Shown: piece after piece, positions 17,201-24,643 of the stretch
Layout of the letters: each line of letters starts with the position of its first letter
How positions within the stretch are numbered: the first letter of the stretch is position 1
Translations under genes and position numbers: made by a program
Notes under the pieces: generated by a model
Seen by the model: the letters and a program-made list of their open reading frames with translations, nothing else
The model's database searches: none
What the model was told of the DNA's origin: nothing
From: Erysipelotrichaceae bacterium
Lineage (GTDB): Bacteria > Bacillota_I > Bacilli_A > Erysipelotrichales > Erysipelotrichaceae
Reading direction: 5' to 3'
Assembly: GCA_017539025.1 (NCBI GenBank)
Contig: JAFYHT010000011.1
Span: forward strand, 1-32,112
DNA length: 32,112 nucleotides

Positions 17201-17616
17201 TCATCTTTTTTGATCGTGATGATCTTCTCCTTCAGTTCTTCCCTGGAAGGAAGATGACGTATGAGACCATAAGGAGATATGATGATCACCTTCAGGTTTT
17301 GCGAAGTGATCATCTTATATAAAGCACTTAGTCTTGCGGCTCTGTTTTCAAAAGAAGAAGCGATCTCTTCCGCACGAAGTGACTCTTCCGGCAGATAGAC
17401 ACAGAGTTCATCCTCATCAAAATAAGAAGCCAGGATATCTCTGAGCCTGTTGGCAAGATAGGCATTCTCCTTGACGACGATCAAAGGTGCTTGGCTCTTC
17501 TTTGCGCTGACAGCGATCTTGAGAGCCTCTTCCGTCAGAGAATTGTAACTTAAAAAAGAATGAACAGGTTCATTCATTACTTTTTCAACATACTCTAAGA
17601 TATTCAGATATTTCAT
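14239..17616 (-). CDS. mfd: Transcription-repair coupling factor Mfd
   Basis: Protein of 1125 residues, close to the usual 1150-1180. Mfd is a double-stranded DNA translocase that removes RNA polymerase stalled at lesions and recruits UvrA. The UvrB-homology region is N-terminal, and the RNA-polymerase-interacting CarD-like domain lies at about 455-520 (RGDYVVHDQYGIGQY). The superfamily 2 translocase has Walker A LLCGDVGFGKTE (602-613), DEEQ box IIDEEQRFGV (704-713), motif III LSATPIPRTLQMS, and later ICTTIIETGLDIPNANT and QIKGRVGRSDR. The TRCF C-terminal domain that binds the N-terminal UvrB-like region is present. The start overlaps the pth stop by one nucleotide (TGATG), and the 3' end overlaps rqcP. 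All key residues are intact. Confidence 0.98.
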   Translation of the reverse strand: MKYLNILEYVEKVMNEPVHSFLSYNSLTEEALKIAVSAKKSQAPLIVVKENAYLANRLRDILASYFDEDELCVYLPEESLRAEEIASSFENRAARLSALYKMITSQNLKVIIISPYGLIRHLPSREELKEKIITIKKDDVLDRQELIDQLIGLGYEKTSHVETPMTFASRGFIVDVFSVNYDKPIRIEFFDDIIDSIRFFDNSDQRSLEKIDEVEICFAKDVFFSTEEKDHLLETVKIESGQMELDMEYLRNDVYRQSQYFYYSYFVKSHLKDYFEDALIYLSDEEKISSHLKLLSDETIAYIQEMHEEHKLPLRFYVFAEFNREIANRKLIKGAPFSEASKISEIDFPYGTIDYVTNVLKNEKSQYKLVILDEKHCEEIIESLLKMSIPYSIYTDTLKPGINISYGDVYGGFEIEEEDLSIYTVRELFKKRHHSGRYANRYAEARALNSYEELNRGDYVVHDQYGIGQYVAIESRVVNGIECDYLKIIYKGNDELLVPLSQFSLVRKYVSKEGVVPKLHKLGSKEWERTKQRVEESVNDIAAQLIELYSLRDTNIGFAFSKDTPMQKEFEDTFEFELTDDQAKAIEEVKEDMEKAKPMDRLLCGDVGFGKTEVAIRASFKAVNDDKQVAYLCPTTILSFQHYDTFKKRFENFPVRVEILNRYIPEDKQRRILRDLKEGKVDILIGTHRILSKDIEYKDLGLLIIDEEQRFGVEHKEKIKQMKNSIDVLSLSATPIPRTLQMSLIGLRGMSTLDTPPQNRYPVQTYVVHKNDNLVEEVIMRELERNGQVFYLFNNVDLIYSLARKLQQRIPYAKVGVAHGQMDRSQIEDIMYKFYENEINVLICTTIIETGLDIPNANTIIVDNAQNFGLSQLYQIKGRVGRSDRIAYAYLMIPEKKQLNENSIKRLDAIKEFTSLGSGYKIAMRDLTIRGAGDLLGEKQSGFIDNVGLDLYLAMLNKAIQRAKGEEVEEEKPKTNVNVPISSYIPDSFSDNDYDKLSLYHELYDIETKEELFDYYLKITDEYGKLPKQVEALFDKKKLELLCNLNLVDKVSNIKGKFTITLSKDYSDHIDGVKLFEYVNSLSRDMDITYRNSKLAISLDNQKENIAKMLKLVDNLDKLEKNEDR

Positions 17617-18170
17617 CAGTTAAACTTCGTCATGACCAGATCAAAATCATGGTCCAATGCATAGAGTAAGGCATCAGCGCCCTTATCCAGAACTTCATCA
17701 AGGATCTTTCGATCTTCTTTCGAGAATTTCCCCAGGACATAGTCCTTGGTTTCGATGTTTTTGTCTTTGGAGATGCCGATACGGATGCGGTCGATCCTGG
17801 AAGTACCCAGATGATCGATGATGCTGGCCATCCCCTTCTGGCCACCGGCAGAACCCTGCCTTCTCAAACGCAGCTTTCCTACCGGCAGATCGAGATCATC
17901 ATGACAGACGATCAGATCCTCAACAGGGATGTCATAGAAATGCATCAGAGAAGACACTGCCTGGCCAGAGAGATTCATATAAGTCTGCGGCTTGGCAATG
18001 ATGATCTTCTCACCCTTGTAGCGAGCAACGCCGTACTGGGCTTTGCATTTGTTTTTATCAAGTTTTACGCCGAGTTTGTCGCAGAATCTGTCTATGAGTA
18101 AAAAACCCGCGTTATGACGAGTTTTTTCATATTCAGTTCCGGGATTTCCCAAACCGACGATCAGTTTCAT
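17616..18170 (-). CDS. pth: Peptidyl-tRNA hydrolase
   Basis: Protein of 184 residues, normal family size. It releases tRNA from peptidyl-tRNA that has dropped off ribosomes. The N-terminus MKLIVGLGNPGTEYEKTRHNAGF contains Asn9 and catalytic His19 (His20 in E. coli); the tRNA-contact segment PQTYMNLSG carries an Asn, and VCHDDLDLP holds the Asp that polarises the His. The RRQGSAGGQKGMASI loop is also typical. Its start overlaps the preceding gene stop as TAATG and its stop overlaps the mfd start as TGATG, so three genes are translationally chained. The pth-mfd pairing is conserved across Bacillota. Confidence 0.97.
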   Translation of the reverse strand: MKLIVGLGNPGTEYEKTRHNAGFLLIDRFCDKLGVKLDKNKCKAQYGVARYKGEKIIIAKPQTYMNLSGQAVSSLMHFYDIPVEDLIVCHDDLDLPVGKLRLRRQGSAGGQKGMASIIDHLGTSRIDRIRIGISKDKNIETKDYVLGKFSKEDRKILDEVLDKGADALLYALDHDFDLVMTKFN

Positions 18171-18937
18171 TATTCTTCGTTTTCCTTTAACGGATCCTCA
18201 GTCTCTGTCTCAGTCTTAGGCAGATACTTTTCATAGATCTCCAGATCATTGAGATAAGCCTTACCAATCTGAGTCGAAGCGAAGTCATGCAGATCTTCCT
18301 TGTAGTAATCTTCCATCGGCTCGCCCGAATAAGCCAGTGTCGCTGCAGCAAAACGCTTGAAGAGACCGATCAGACTCTTTTCGTACTCGTAGGATGCATA
18401 GCCACCATCCAGTAATGAAGAAAGGAATTCCACGCCGGCATCCTCTTTTTCACACAAAGCATTATAGATCGCCTTTGTCAGCTGATACTCCACTCTGCCT
18501 TCCAGCTGATCGAGTTCCATGAACTTCTCATAGAAAGCGTTGAGCACATCAAACTTGGAAAGCTTTCTCGCTCTTGCCAGGATCAGATAGACCCAGATAA
18601 AGACATCCGTAGACATCGACATCTGCTGCTTGGAATACTTTCCCTTGCGATAGAAGATCTCCTTGAGATCCAAAGCCTCTACTGTTGGCACGCAGTCTTC
18701 ATTCCTGTCAAGCTGCTGATACAGTTTCAGCATGAGACCCTTGTTTTTGTATTCAAGAGACTTCTCGTTTTCAATAAATGTGCAAGTGCGATCATAAGCA
18801 CTTTCCGGTTCCATCAGCATCTGCTTGTAGCATTCGATATATTCCTTGTTGTGTCTGTAACGCTTCAACAAAGTGAAATTGCGATACGTCACATACGCCA
18901 GCAGTATGAACATTGCGGCAAAAAACATGATTTCCAT
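18170..18937 (-). CDS. Unrecognised N-terminally anchored helical protein
   Basis: Protein of 255 residues that I cannot assign to a family. One N-terminal hydrophobic segment (about 2-18, IMFFAAMFILLAYVTY) is followed by a basic stretch (LLKRYRHNK), consistent with a single membrane anchor and a cytoplasmic body. The rest looks all-helical with TPR-like spacing (for example residues 105-170), ending in an acidic Glu/Thr-rich tail. It has a good SD (AGGGGAG, about 8 nt from ATG), starts 28 nt after the tatD stop and overlaps pth as TAATG. A TATAAT sequence overlaps the tatD stop but has no paired -35. Position among translation-quality genes is the only functional hint. Confidence 0.75.
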   Translation of the reverse strand: MEIMFFAAMFILLAYVTYRNFTLLKRYRHNKEYIECYKQMLMEPESAYDRTCTFIENEKSLEYKNKGLMLKLYQQLDRNEDCVPTVEALDLKEIFYRKGKYSKQQMSMSTDVFIWVYLILARARKLSKFDVLNAFYEKFMELDQLEGRVEYQLTKAIYNALCEKEDAGVEFLSSLLDGGYASYEYEKSLIGLFKRFAAATLAYSGEPMEDYYKEDLHDFASTQIGKAYLNDLEIYEKYLPKTETETEDPLKENEE

Positions 18938-18965
18938 TTTACATTCTCCCCTGATTCATTCAATA

Positions 18966-19724
18966 TTATAACCCAAACAACATCTGATAGTTTTCATTTA
19001 TCTTCTTTTTGAAATCTTCCTCATCGATACCCAGTTCTTCGGCGATCTTTTTCCCGGTATATACCACATAAGCCGGTTCATTCCTCGTACCTCTTTTCGG
19101 AGCCGGTGTCAGATAAGGACAATCCGTCTCGATCAATAATCTGTCCAAAGGAACTCCTCTGATGACACGTAACGGTTCCTTGGCATTCTTCCATGTCACC
19201 GGACCTGCGATCGATACATAGTAACCCAGTTTCACAAACTCTCTTGCCATTTCCGCAGAATCCGAGTAGCAGTGCATGACTCCTCTTACCCGATATTCCT
19301 TCATCAGATCATAGGTATCCTGAATCGCATCCCTGCTGTGAACGATGATCGGTTTATCCAGTTCCCTTGCCAACAATAGCTGTCTCTTAAAGATTTCTTT
19401 CTGTCTTTCCTTGTTTTCCTTGTTCCAGTGATAATCCAGCCCGATCTCACCGATCGCATCGCATTCATCTTCCTTCATCCGTTTTACATATTCATTGAAG
19501 AGATCCTCATCGACATCATCGACATCTCCCGGATAGATCCCCAATGCATGTTTAAAATCGATGCCTTCTTTTTTGATCTTCAAAGCGAAATCATAATCAT
19601 CTAGATAGGAAGAAATGATCATCGCCTTCTTCACATCGGAATCGACCATGTTCTGAAGCACCTGATCAAGATCATCCCTGAAAGCCTCGTCATTGATATG
19701 ACAGTGTGAATCCAGCCAGTTCAT
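18966..19724 (-). CDS. tatD: TatD-family metal-dependent deoxyribonuclease
   Basis: Protein of 252 residues, the usual YcfH/TatD length. TIM-barrel amidohydrolase-like nuclease with the metal ligands in expected order: DSHCHI (His7, His9), GEIGLDYHW (Glu93), IVHSRDA (His129), VMHCYSD (His) and IETDCPYL (Asp). TatD proteins are 3'-5' exonucleases linked to DNA repair and, in some species, to degradation of DNA or RNA during stress. The frame is open upstream inside mnmE, but homologues begin at MNWLDSHCHI; the two adjacent ATGs at 19727 and 19724 overlap the mnmE stop, and GGGA gives better spacing to the one at 19724. Co-transcribed with mnmE. Confidence 0.94.
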   Translation of the reverse strand: MNWLDSHCHINDEAFRDDLDQVLQNMVDSDVKKAMIISSYLDDYDFALKIKKEGIDFKHALGIYPGDVDDVDEDLFNEYVKRMKEDECDAIGEIGLDYHWNKENKERQKEIFKRQLLLARELDKPIIVHSRDAIQDTYDLMKEYRVRGVMHCYSDSAEMAREFVKLGYYVSIAGPVTWKNAKEPLRVIRGVPLDRLLIETDCPYLTPAPKRGTRNEPAYVVYTGKKIAEELGIDEEDFKKKINENYQMLFGL

Positions 19725-21034
19725 CATTTTCCCAGACAGAAGTTTCTGAACATATGATCGATCAGATCCTCCTGATATTCCTTTCCAAGTATCAGACACA
19801 GATCATGGTAGGCACCATCAAGATCGGTCACCACCATATCAGTACTGTTGTAGTCGATAGAGACATACATCTCTTTCAGTTTCATCAGACAGGTCTTCAT
19901 CAGAGCGATCTGTCTTTCGTTATTCAAGATATCCTCATCCACCAGCGAGATATCATCCTGATATCTTTCATTGAGATAATCCGTCAATGAGGAAATATCC
20001 TTGTTCAGAGCACTGATCGAAATACCCTCGCCTTTCTTCAGATCGGACTTGTTGTAGACAACGATCAGATTGCGGTCTTCATATTTCTTCATCAGTTTCT
20101 CATCTTCTTCATCGATATCCGAAGCATCCAGTAATAATATGATCAGATCCGCCTCATCGATCGCCTCCATCGTCTTTTCGATACCGATCCTTTCGATCTG
20201 CTCATCGGTATCCCTGATACCGGCGGTATCGATCAGATTCAAAGTGATGTTTTTTAAAACAGCTTTCCCCTCAACAAGGTCTCTGGTCGTACCGGCAATA
20301 TCCGTAACGATCGCCTTGTCCTTCTCTAACAGCGCGTTCAGTAAGGAAGACTTGCCGACATTGGGCTTGCCAATGATGACGGTATCCAGACCGTCTTTGA
20401 CGACACGAAAACGTTCCGCCTTTTCGATCATATCCTGACAGTCATCGATCCACTTGCTCACATATGGCTTGATGACATCATTGGACATCTGCCTTTCATC
20501 TTCATATTCCGGATAATCGATATTGACTTCGATCATTGAAATGACATCTCTCATCTCGTCCATCAAAGGAGCGATCAGTCTTTCGACTGAACCATTCATC
20601 CCTCTGATCGCCGATCTCGCCTGAATGGAGTTATGCGCATTGATCAGGTCATTGACGGAATCTGCCTTGGAAAGATCGATCCTGCCATTGAGATAAGCTC
20701 TCTTTGTGAATTCGCCAGCCTCAGCCAAACGGCATCCATTCTTCAATAAGAGATTCAGGATGCTTCTGGTCACATAGACGCCGCCATGACAGTTGATCTC
20801 GACCATGTCTTCTCTGGTATAGGATCTTCCTTTTTCAAAGAAAGAGATCAGTACTTCATCGATCATCTCTCCTTCATCATAGACGTGGGAATAGACGATG
20901 TTGTTAGCCTTGATATCTTTTACATCCGATATCTTTCTGATCACATCAAAAGAATCGTCACCGGACATCCTGACGATCGAAATGGCACCATCCTTTAAAG
21001 CTGTGGAGATCGCACAGATCGTATCATTCAACAT
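19724..21034 (-). CDS. mnmE: tRNA modification GTPase MnmE
   Basis: Protein of 436 residues. With MnmG it builds the cmnm5 group on wobble uridine 34 of certain tRNAs. An N-terminal folate-binding domain (about 1-118, with GGVYVTRSILNLLL and EFTKRAYLNGRIDLSKA) is followed by a helical domain and an inserted Ras-like G domain: P-loop GKPNVGKSS (222-230), switch TDIAGTTRD, DTAG (269-272) and NKSD. The C-terminus ends FCLGK, matching the conserved C-[IL]-G-K motif. It is slightly shorter than the 450-460 typical. First gene of the housekeeping operon; SD is weak (GGTAG). No strong promoter is evident in the 59 bp shared with the divergent aldolase gene. Confidence 0.97.
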   Translation of the reverse strand: MLNDTICAISTALKDGAISIVRMSGDDSFDVIRKISDVKDIKANNIVYSHVYDEGEMIDEVLISFFEKGRSYTREDMVEINCHGGVYVTRSILNLLLKNGCRLAEAGEFTKRAYLNGRIDLSKADSVNDLINAHNSIQARSAIRGMNGSVERLIAPLMDEMRDVISMIEVNIDYPEYEDERQMSNDVIKPYVSKWIDDCQDMIEKAERFRVVKDGLDTVIIGKPNVGKSSLLNALLEKDKAIVTDIAGTTRDLVEGKAVLKNITLNLIDTAGIRDTDEQIERIGIEKTMEAIDEADLIILLLDASDIDEEDEKLMKKYEDRNLIVVYNKSDLKKGEGISISALNKDISSLTDYLNERYQDDISLVDEDILNNERQIALMKTCLMKLKEMYVSIDYNSTDMVVTDLDGAYHDLCLILGKEYQEDLIDHMFRNFCLGK

Positions 21035-21093
21035 ACACTACCATTTTAGCCTAAAAAGAAGATTTGTAATAGAATAAAATCGGAGGACATCCT

Positions 21094-21771
21094 ATGAAAC
21101 TGCTGATCGATTCCGCCGACATCAAGGCGATCAAAGAACTCTATGAAATACTGCCGATATCCGGAGTGACTACCAATCCTTCGATCCTCTATCGTCAAAA
21201 CAGAAACCCCAAAGAAGTCCTGCTTGAGATCAAAGAAATCGTCAAAGACGATGAGATACATATCCAGGCGATCGGAACGACGTGTAAGGAATTTGTTGAA
21301 GACGCAAAAGCGATCGCTGAAACACTAGGCAAAGATATCTATATCAAGATCCCGGCGATCAAAGAAGGATACAAGGCCATGAAGATCCTGAAGAAGGAAG
21401 GATACCACATCACCGCAACAGCGATCTATTATGAGTCACAAGCCTTACTGGCATCATCCATCGGTGTGGATTACATCGCTCCTTATTTCAATCGCATCTG
21501 CAAGGAAGGAATGGATGGCATCGAAGTCATCTCCTCAATGAAAAAGATCATCGAAGGAACTGATACAAAGATCCTGGCAGCCTCTTTCAAAACGGAAGAA
21601 CAGGTAGCCCGGGTAGCCTCTTTGTCCGTAGAAGCCATGACGCTTTCTCCTGATGTATACGATCAACTGAGTGACCATCAGAAGATCGATGATGTTACCA
21701 GGGTATTCAATGAAGATTTCTACTCTCTCACAGGCAGTCAAAGTACCCTAAAAGATATCCTGAGTACTTGA
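21094..21771 (+). CDS. Fructose-6-phosphate aldolase / transaldolase-like protein
   Basis: Protein of 225 residues of the small transaldolase subfamily (TalC/FSA). Members either transfer dihydroxyacetone units or cleave fructose 6-phosphate to dihydroxyacetone and glyceraldehyde 3-phosphate through a Schiff base. The Schiff-base lysine is Lys85 in DIYIKIPA, the same number as in E. coli FsaA. SGVTTNPSI, HITATAIYYESQA and YIAPYFNRI are the other family strands. It has an optimal SD (CGGAGG, 7 nt from ATG) and its own terminator. Whether it is an aldolase or a true transaldolase cannot be decided by eye. Nearby PTS genes would feed fructose or pentose phosphates. Confidence 0.93.
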   Translation: MKLLIDSADIKAIKELYEILPISGVTTNPSILYRQNRNPKEVLLEIKEIVKDDEIHIQAIGTTCKEFVEDAKAIAETLGKDIYIKIPAIKEGYKAMKILKKEGYHITATAIYYESQALLASSIGVDYIAPYFNRICKEGMDGIEVISSMKKIIEGTDTKILAASFKTEEQVARVASLSVEAMTLSPDVYDQLSDHQKIDDVTRVFNEDFYSLTGSQSTLKDILST

Positions 21772-21797
21772 AAAAAGACCACCGGTCTTTTTATAAT
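21768..21797 (+). promoter_or_regulatory. Promoter of the YegP-family gene, overlapping the aldolase stop and terminator
   Basis: TTGAAA (21768-21773) and TATAAT (21792-21797) with an 18-nt spacer form a near-consensus housekeeping promoter. The -35 includes the aldolase TGA stop, and the spacer is made of that gene's terminator hairpin. Confidence 0.75.
21772..21792 (+). terminator. Terminator of the aldolase gene
   Basis: Stem AAAAAGACC / GGTCTTTTT with a 3-nt loop and built-in U-tract, directly after the stop codon. It is short in GC (four strong pairs at most), so termination may be partial. Confidence 0.7.
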
Positions 21798-21841
21798 GAT
21801 ATTAGAAAGACGTTATTTATCATAATACAGGAGGAAAAAGT

Positions 21842-22222
21842 ATGGGTAAGTATGTAATTACGGTCAGCCAGAAGGGTAAATATCATTTTAACCTTGTCGC
21901 CGGCAACGGTGAGCCGATCCTTTCATCTCAGATGTATGCAGCAAGAAAAGGCGCTGTTAAGGGTATTAAGAGCGTCACTAAGAACGCACCGGAAGCACCG
22001 GTCGTCGATCTGACTGCAAAGAATGTTGTAGAAGCAAAGAACCCGAAGTTCGAGATCTTCGAAGGCAAAGACGGCAAGTCATATTTCAGACTTATCGCAG
22101 CTAATGCCAAAGTAATCGGTGTCTCTGAAGGATACAACACAATAGCAGCCTGCAAGAACGGTATCAAATCCGTCAAGAAGAACGCTGAATCAGAAATCGA
22201 AAAAACAGCAAAAGCAAAATAA
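21842..22222 (+). CDS. Tandem YegP/DUF1508 domain protein
   Basis: Protein of 126 residues made of two copies of the YegP-like (DUF1508) module. Copy one is about 3-47 (YVITVSQKGKYHFNLVAGNG, then AARKGAVKGIKSV); copy two is about 62-117 (FEIFEGKDGKSYFRLIAANA, then ACKNGIKSVKKNA). Each repeat gives a small beta-hairpin plus helix unit. Biochemical function is not established; related proteins are often abundant or stress-associated. The near-consensus promoter, a strong SD (AGGAGG, 7 nt) and a strong terminator suggest a highly expressed single gene. Lys-rich C-terminus. Confidence 0.9.
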   Translation: MGKYVITVSQKGKYHFNLVAGNGEPILSSQMYAARKGAVKGIKSVTKNAPEAPVVDLTAKNVVEAKNPKFEIFEGKDGKSYFRLIAANAKVIGVSEGYNTIAACKNGIKSVKKNAESEIEKTAKAK

Positions 22223-22230
22223 GCTAAAGC

Positions 22231-22256
22231 AAGTGCCTGAGGGCACTTTTTTTTTT
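22231..22256 (+). terminator. Terminator of the YegP-family gene
   Basis: Stem AAGTGCC / GGCACTT with a 4-nt loop and a run of ten T. Confidence 0.9.
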
Positions 22257-22269
22257 ATTCAGCAACGAC

Positions 22270-22292
22270 AAAAGCGCTTTTTCAGCGCTTTT
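22270..22292. terminator. Second hairpin, terminator for the minus-strand MBL gene
   Basis: Symmetric stem AAAAGCGCT / AGCGCTTTT with a 5-nt loop, 5 nt past the stop of the MBL-fold gene. It has U-tracts in both directions, so it can also back up the plus-strand terminator. Confidence 0.8.
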
Positions 22293-22297
22293 TGAAA

Positions 22298-23149
22298 TTA
22301 TCTGATTTTGTTTTCAGCGTAGATGATATTTCCTTCTTTCCCATCCAGCCTTCTTCTGTTGGAATCCGTTTCTTTTGCCATGAACACCGGATAATCGCAA
22401 CTGATCGGAGCCGATGATGGAATATGATCATCTTTTCCTTCCAGGATATCGGAACATACATCGATCACGTTGTCCAACAATTCTTTAGGAGATTCGCATG
22501 TACCGTGATTGCGGATGATGCGATCATAACGATCTTCATAAGTCTTGACCTTCAGAAGTGTCTTTCGATATTCCTCTACTGTAGAACAGCAGTCTTCCAC
22601 CAGCAATACTCCGACACCGCACCCATCACCAAACAGGATGATCCTATCTTCTTTGAATAAGATCATTGTCATGCCCTGAGTATGGCCCGGTGTATGGATC
22701 GCCTGAAGCGTGATCCCGCCAAGATCAAACTCATCGCCATCCTTTAAAGGAAGCGTATGATCACTGCTCAATCCATCGAGAACATCTTCTTCAGTAAAAT
22801 CTTCGTGATCGACTTTGATCATGGAAAGAGTATTCCTGGTATAATCGATCCGATTCTCTTTGTTGAAGACGTGTTCGTTCATCAGATCTCTGTCGTTTTC
22901 ATGCATGTAGATCGGCAGATCCTGATAAAGGATCGCTCCGGAAGCATGATCAAGATGACCATGAGTCAGGATAACTTCGTCGACATCTTTATCCAGAACA
23001 TCCTTGATGTATTTTCTGGAATCACCGATCCCGATCCCGGTATCAAGCAAAACATTCTTCCTGTCTCCAAGGACCAGATACATCGCCGTATAAGAGAGAT
23101 CTCTGATACGGACGATGCGATCTGTAATAAACTCGTGAGTGAACTTCAT
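22298..23149 (-). CDS. MBL-fold metallo-hydrolase
   Basis: Protein of 283 residues of the metallo-beta-lactamase superfamily. The metal-binding signature LTHGHLDHAS supplies His63, His65, Asp67 and His68; IHTPGHTQG gives the third His ligand and LFGDGCG the bridging Asp; a late RNHGTCES segment may carry the last His. The layout resembles glyoxalase II-like or general hydrolases of unknown substrate. Its ATG overlaps the PTS EIIBC stop (TAATG), so the two are co-translated; a hydrolase acting on the imported sugar phosphate or a derived ester or lactone is plausible but unproven. Confidence 0.9.
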   Translation of the reverse strand: MKFTHEFITDRIVRIRDLSYTAMYLVLGDRKNVLLDTGIGIGDSRKYIKDVLDKDVDEVILTHGHLDHASGAILYQDLPIYMHENDRDLMNEHVFNKENRIDYTRNTLSMIKVDHEDFTEEDVLDGLSSDHTLPLKDGDEFDLGGITLQAIHTPGHTQGMTMILFKEDRIILFGDGCGVGVLLVEDCCSTVEEYRKTLLKVKTYEDRYDRIIRNHGTCESPKELLDNVIDVCSDILEGKDDHIPSSAPISCDYPVFMAKETDSNRRRLDGKEGNIIYAENKIR

Positions 23150-24513
23150 TAATCTTCTTCAACTCCGAGGATGACTGCTGCCGCAAATGCACAGCCTGCT
23201 GAGACCAACACCGTGATCGCCATCGCAACATAGTTGAATGAAGGACCGCCCATGAAGGCCAGTACTGAATAGATACCGTTAGCCGGAGCCAGTGCATAAG
23301 CTGTCAGATGTAAGAGACCTGCAACGAATCCCGCTATAGCGCCGGCAACACATGACGCCAGTAAAAGTTTCTTGTTTTTCAGAAGGATACCGAACATGAA
23401 CGGCTCACCGACGCCGCCGAGGATCCAGGTCAGGAAAGTACCTGTCGCATAAGCCTTGTTTTCTTTCTTTTTGAATTTGACCAGACATGCCAGCCACAGA
23501 CCGAGGATGACCCAGCTTGACGCAAATGTGCCCGGCAGGAAGAACGAATCGTAACCGATCGTCGGGAATGTCGTGAACAGATACATGTAGAACATGACAT
23601 GCATACCCGTGAATACCAGCGGCAGGAACAAGCCACCGACCAATGCTACTGCAAGAGGCCCAAACACGTCGTTCATTCCGATAATTGCGCCGGCGATATA
23701 GTTACCCAAGAACGATCCGGCAGGACCGATCAGACATAATGCGATCGGCGTGATCATCAATAATGTGATAAACGGAACGAAGATCAGCTGTAAAGCATCC
23801 GGAACCAGTTTCCTGAAGAAACGGTAGATATATGACATGACCCATACGATCGCCAGAATCGGAATGACAGTCGATGCATAAGACTGAACATTGCAAGAGA
23901 TGCCAAACACCTTGAATGGCTGACCTGCCAGAGCTGTGAACGTCGGATGCAACATGATAGCTCCGATATAAGCACCATAGGACCAAGGCATATTCAGTTT
24001 CATACTTGATGAGATACCGACAATGATCGGCAGGAAGTAGAAGCCTGCATCACCCATGAAAGTGAGAAGTGTGCTGAGATCGCTTTCCGCAGAGATCAGA
24101 TTCAAGGAACCCGGTCCTAGGACTGTTGCCAGCATCTTGAAGAAACCGCCGGCAATAAACGCCGGAAGGATCGGACTCATGGTACCGGAAATATAATCGA
24201 ATACCGCATCGACACCTTTCTTTTTCGGGGCATCGAGATTCTCATCAATCGCAGCCTGTGCCGCGACGCCCGCTTCTTTGACGAAGATATCATAAACTTT
24301 GGATACATTGGTACCGATAATGACCTGCAGCTGTCTGCCGACAAATTGAGTTCCTGCAACGCCGTTGATCTTCTTGATCGCATCTACATCGACGAGCTTT
24401 TCGTCTTTCAGATTGAGACGCAGACGTGTCATACAGTGTGTCGCTGCAGAAACGTTTTCCTTTCCGCCTAGCAATGGTAATAATTCGCTAACGATCTGTT
24501 CGTTCTTATCCAT
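23149..24513 (-). CDS. PTS EIIBC permease, glucose-superfamily (beta-glucoside/sucrose/trehalose type)
   Basis: Protein of 454 residues that imports and phosphorylates a sugar. The N-terminal EIIB domain (about 1-85) has the phosphorylation site THCMTRLR with Cys27. A linker follows, then a ten-segment EIIC domain (about 105-450) with the family's FMGDAGFYFLPIIVG, FTGMHVMFY and GGVGEPFMFGI elements; GEP is the sugar-contact motif. There is no EIIA domain, so it must borrow one from another system, as many members of this group do. Good SD (AAGGAGA, about 8 nt). The substrate cannot be set by sight. The RpiR-family gene just upstream on the same strand is the likely regulator. Confidence 0.93.
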   Translation of the reverse strand: MDKNEQIVSELLPLLGGKENVSAATHCMTRLRLNLKDEKLVDVDAIKKINGVAGTQFVGRQLQVIIGTNVSKVYDIFVKEAGVAAQAAIDENLDAPKKKGVDAVFDYISGTMSPILPAFIAGGFFKMLATVLGPGSLNLISAESDLSTLLTFMGDAGFYFLPIIVGISSSMKLNMPWSYGAYIGAIMLHPTFTALAGQPFKVFGISCNVQSYASTVIPILAIVWVMSYIYRFFRKLVPDALQLIFVPFITLLMITPIALCLIGPAGSFLGNYIAGAIIGMNDVFGPLAVALVGGLFLPLVFTGMHVMFYMYLFTTFPTIGYDSFFLPGTFASSWVILGLWLACLVKFKKKENKAYATGTFLTWILGGVGEPFMFGILLKNKKLLLASCVAGAIAGFVAGLLHLTAYALAPANGIYSVLAFMGGPSFNYVAMAITVLVSAGCAFAAAVILGVEED

Positions 24514-24598
24514 TTGATTTTTCTCCTTTATTCCGGATTCAAGTGGCCAACTCTTTTTCCTGATTTCATCCTATCATTTAAAAAAACAAAAAATAAAA

Positions 24599-24617
24599 AT
24601 GTACAAAACCTGTACAT
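24599..24617 (-). promoter_or_regulatory. Inverted repeat ATGTACA-N5-TGTACAT: operator or weak terminator
   Basis: Perfect 7-bp arms around a 5-nt centre, between the RpiR-type gene and the PTS EIIBC gene, both on the minus strand. A T-rich stretch follows on the minus strand, as in a terminator, but the stem has only two GC pairs. Its symmetry and place upstream of the PTS gene fit an operator for the neighbouring RpiR-type regulator equally well. Confidence 0.5.
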
Positions 24618-24643
24618 CTTTCGTTGAAAAATAAGAATTCCGC

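Noticed and set aside
19725..19799. Longer TatD start inside mnmE
   Set aside because: The extra residues have no similarity to TatD N-termini; homologues start at MNWLDSHCHI-like sequence.
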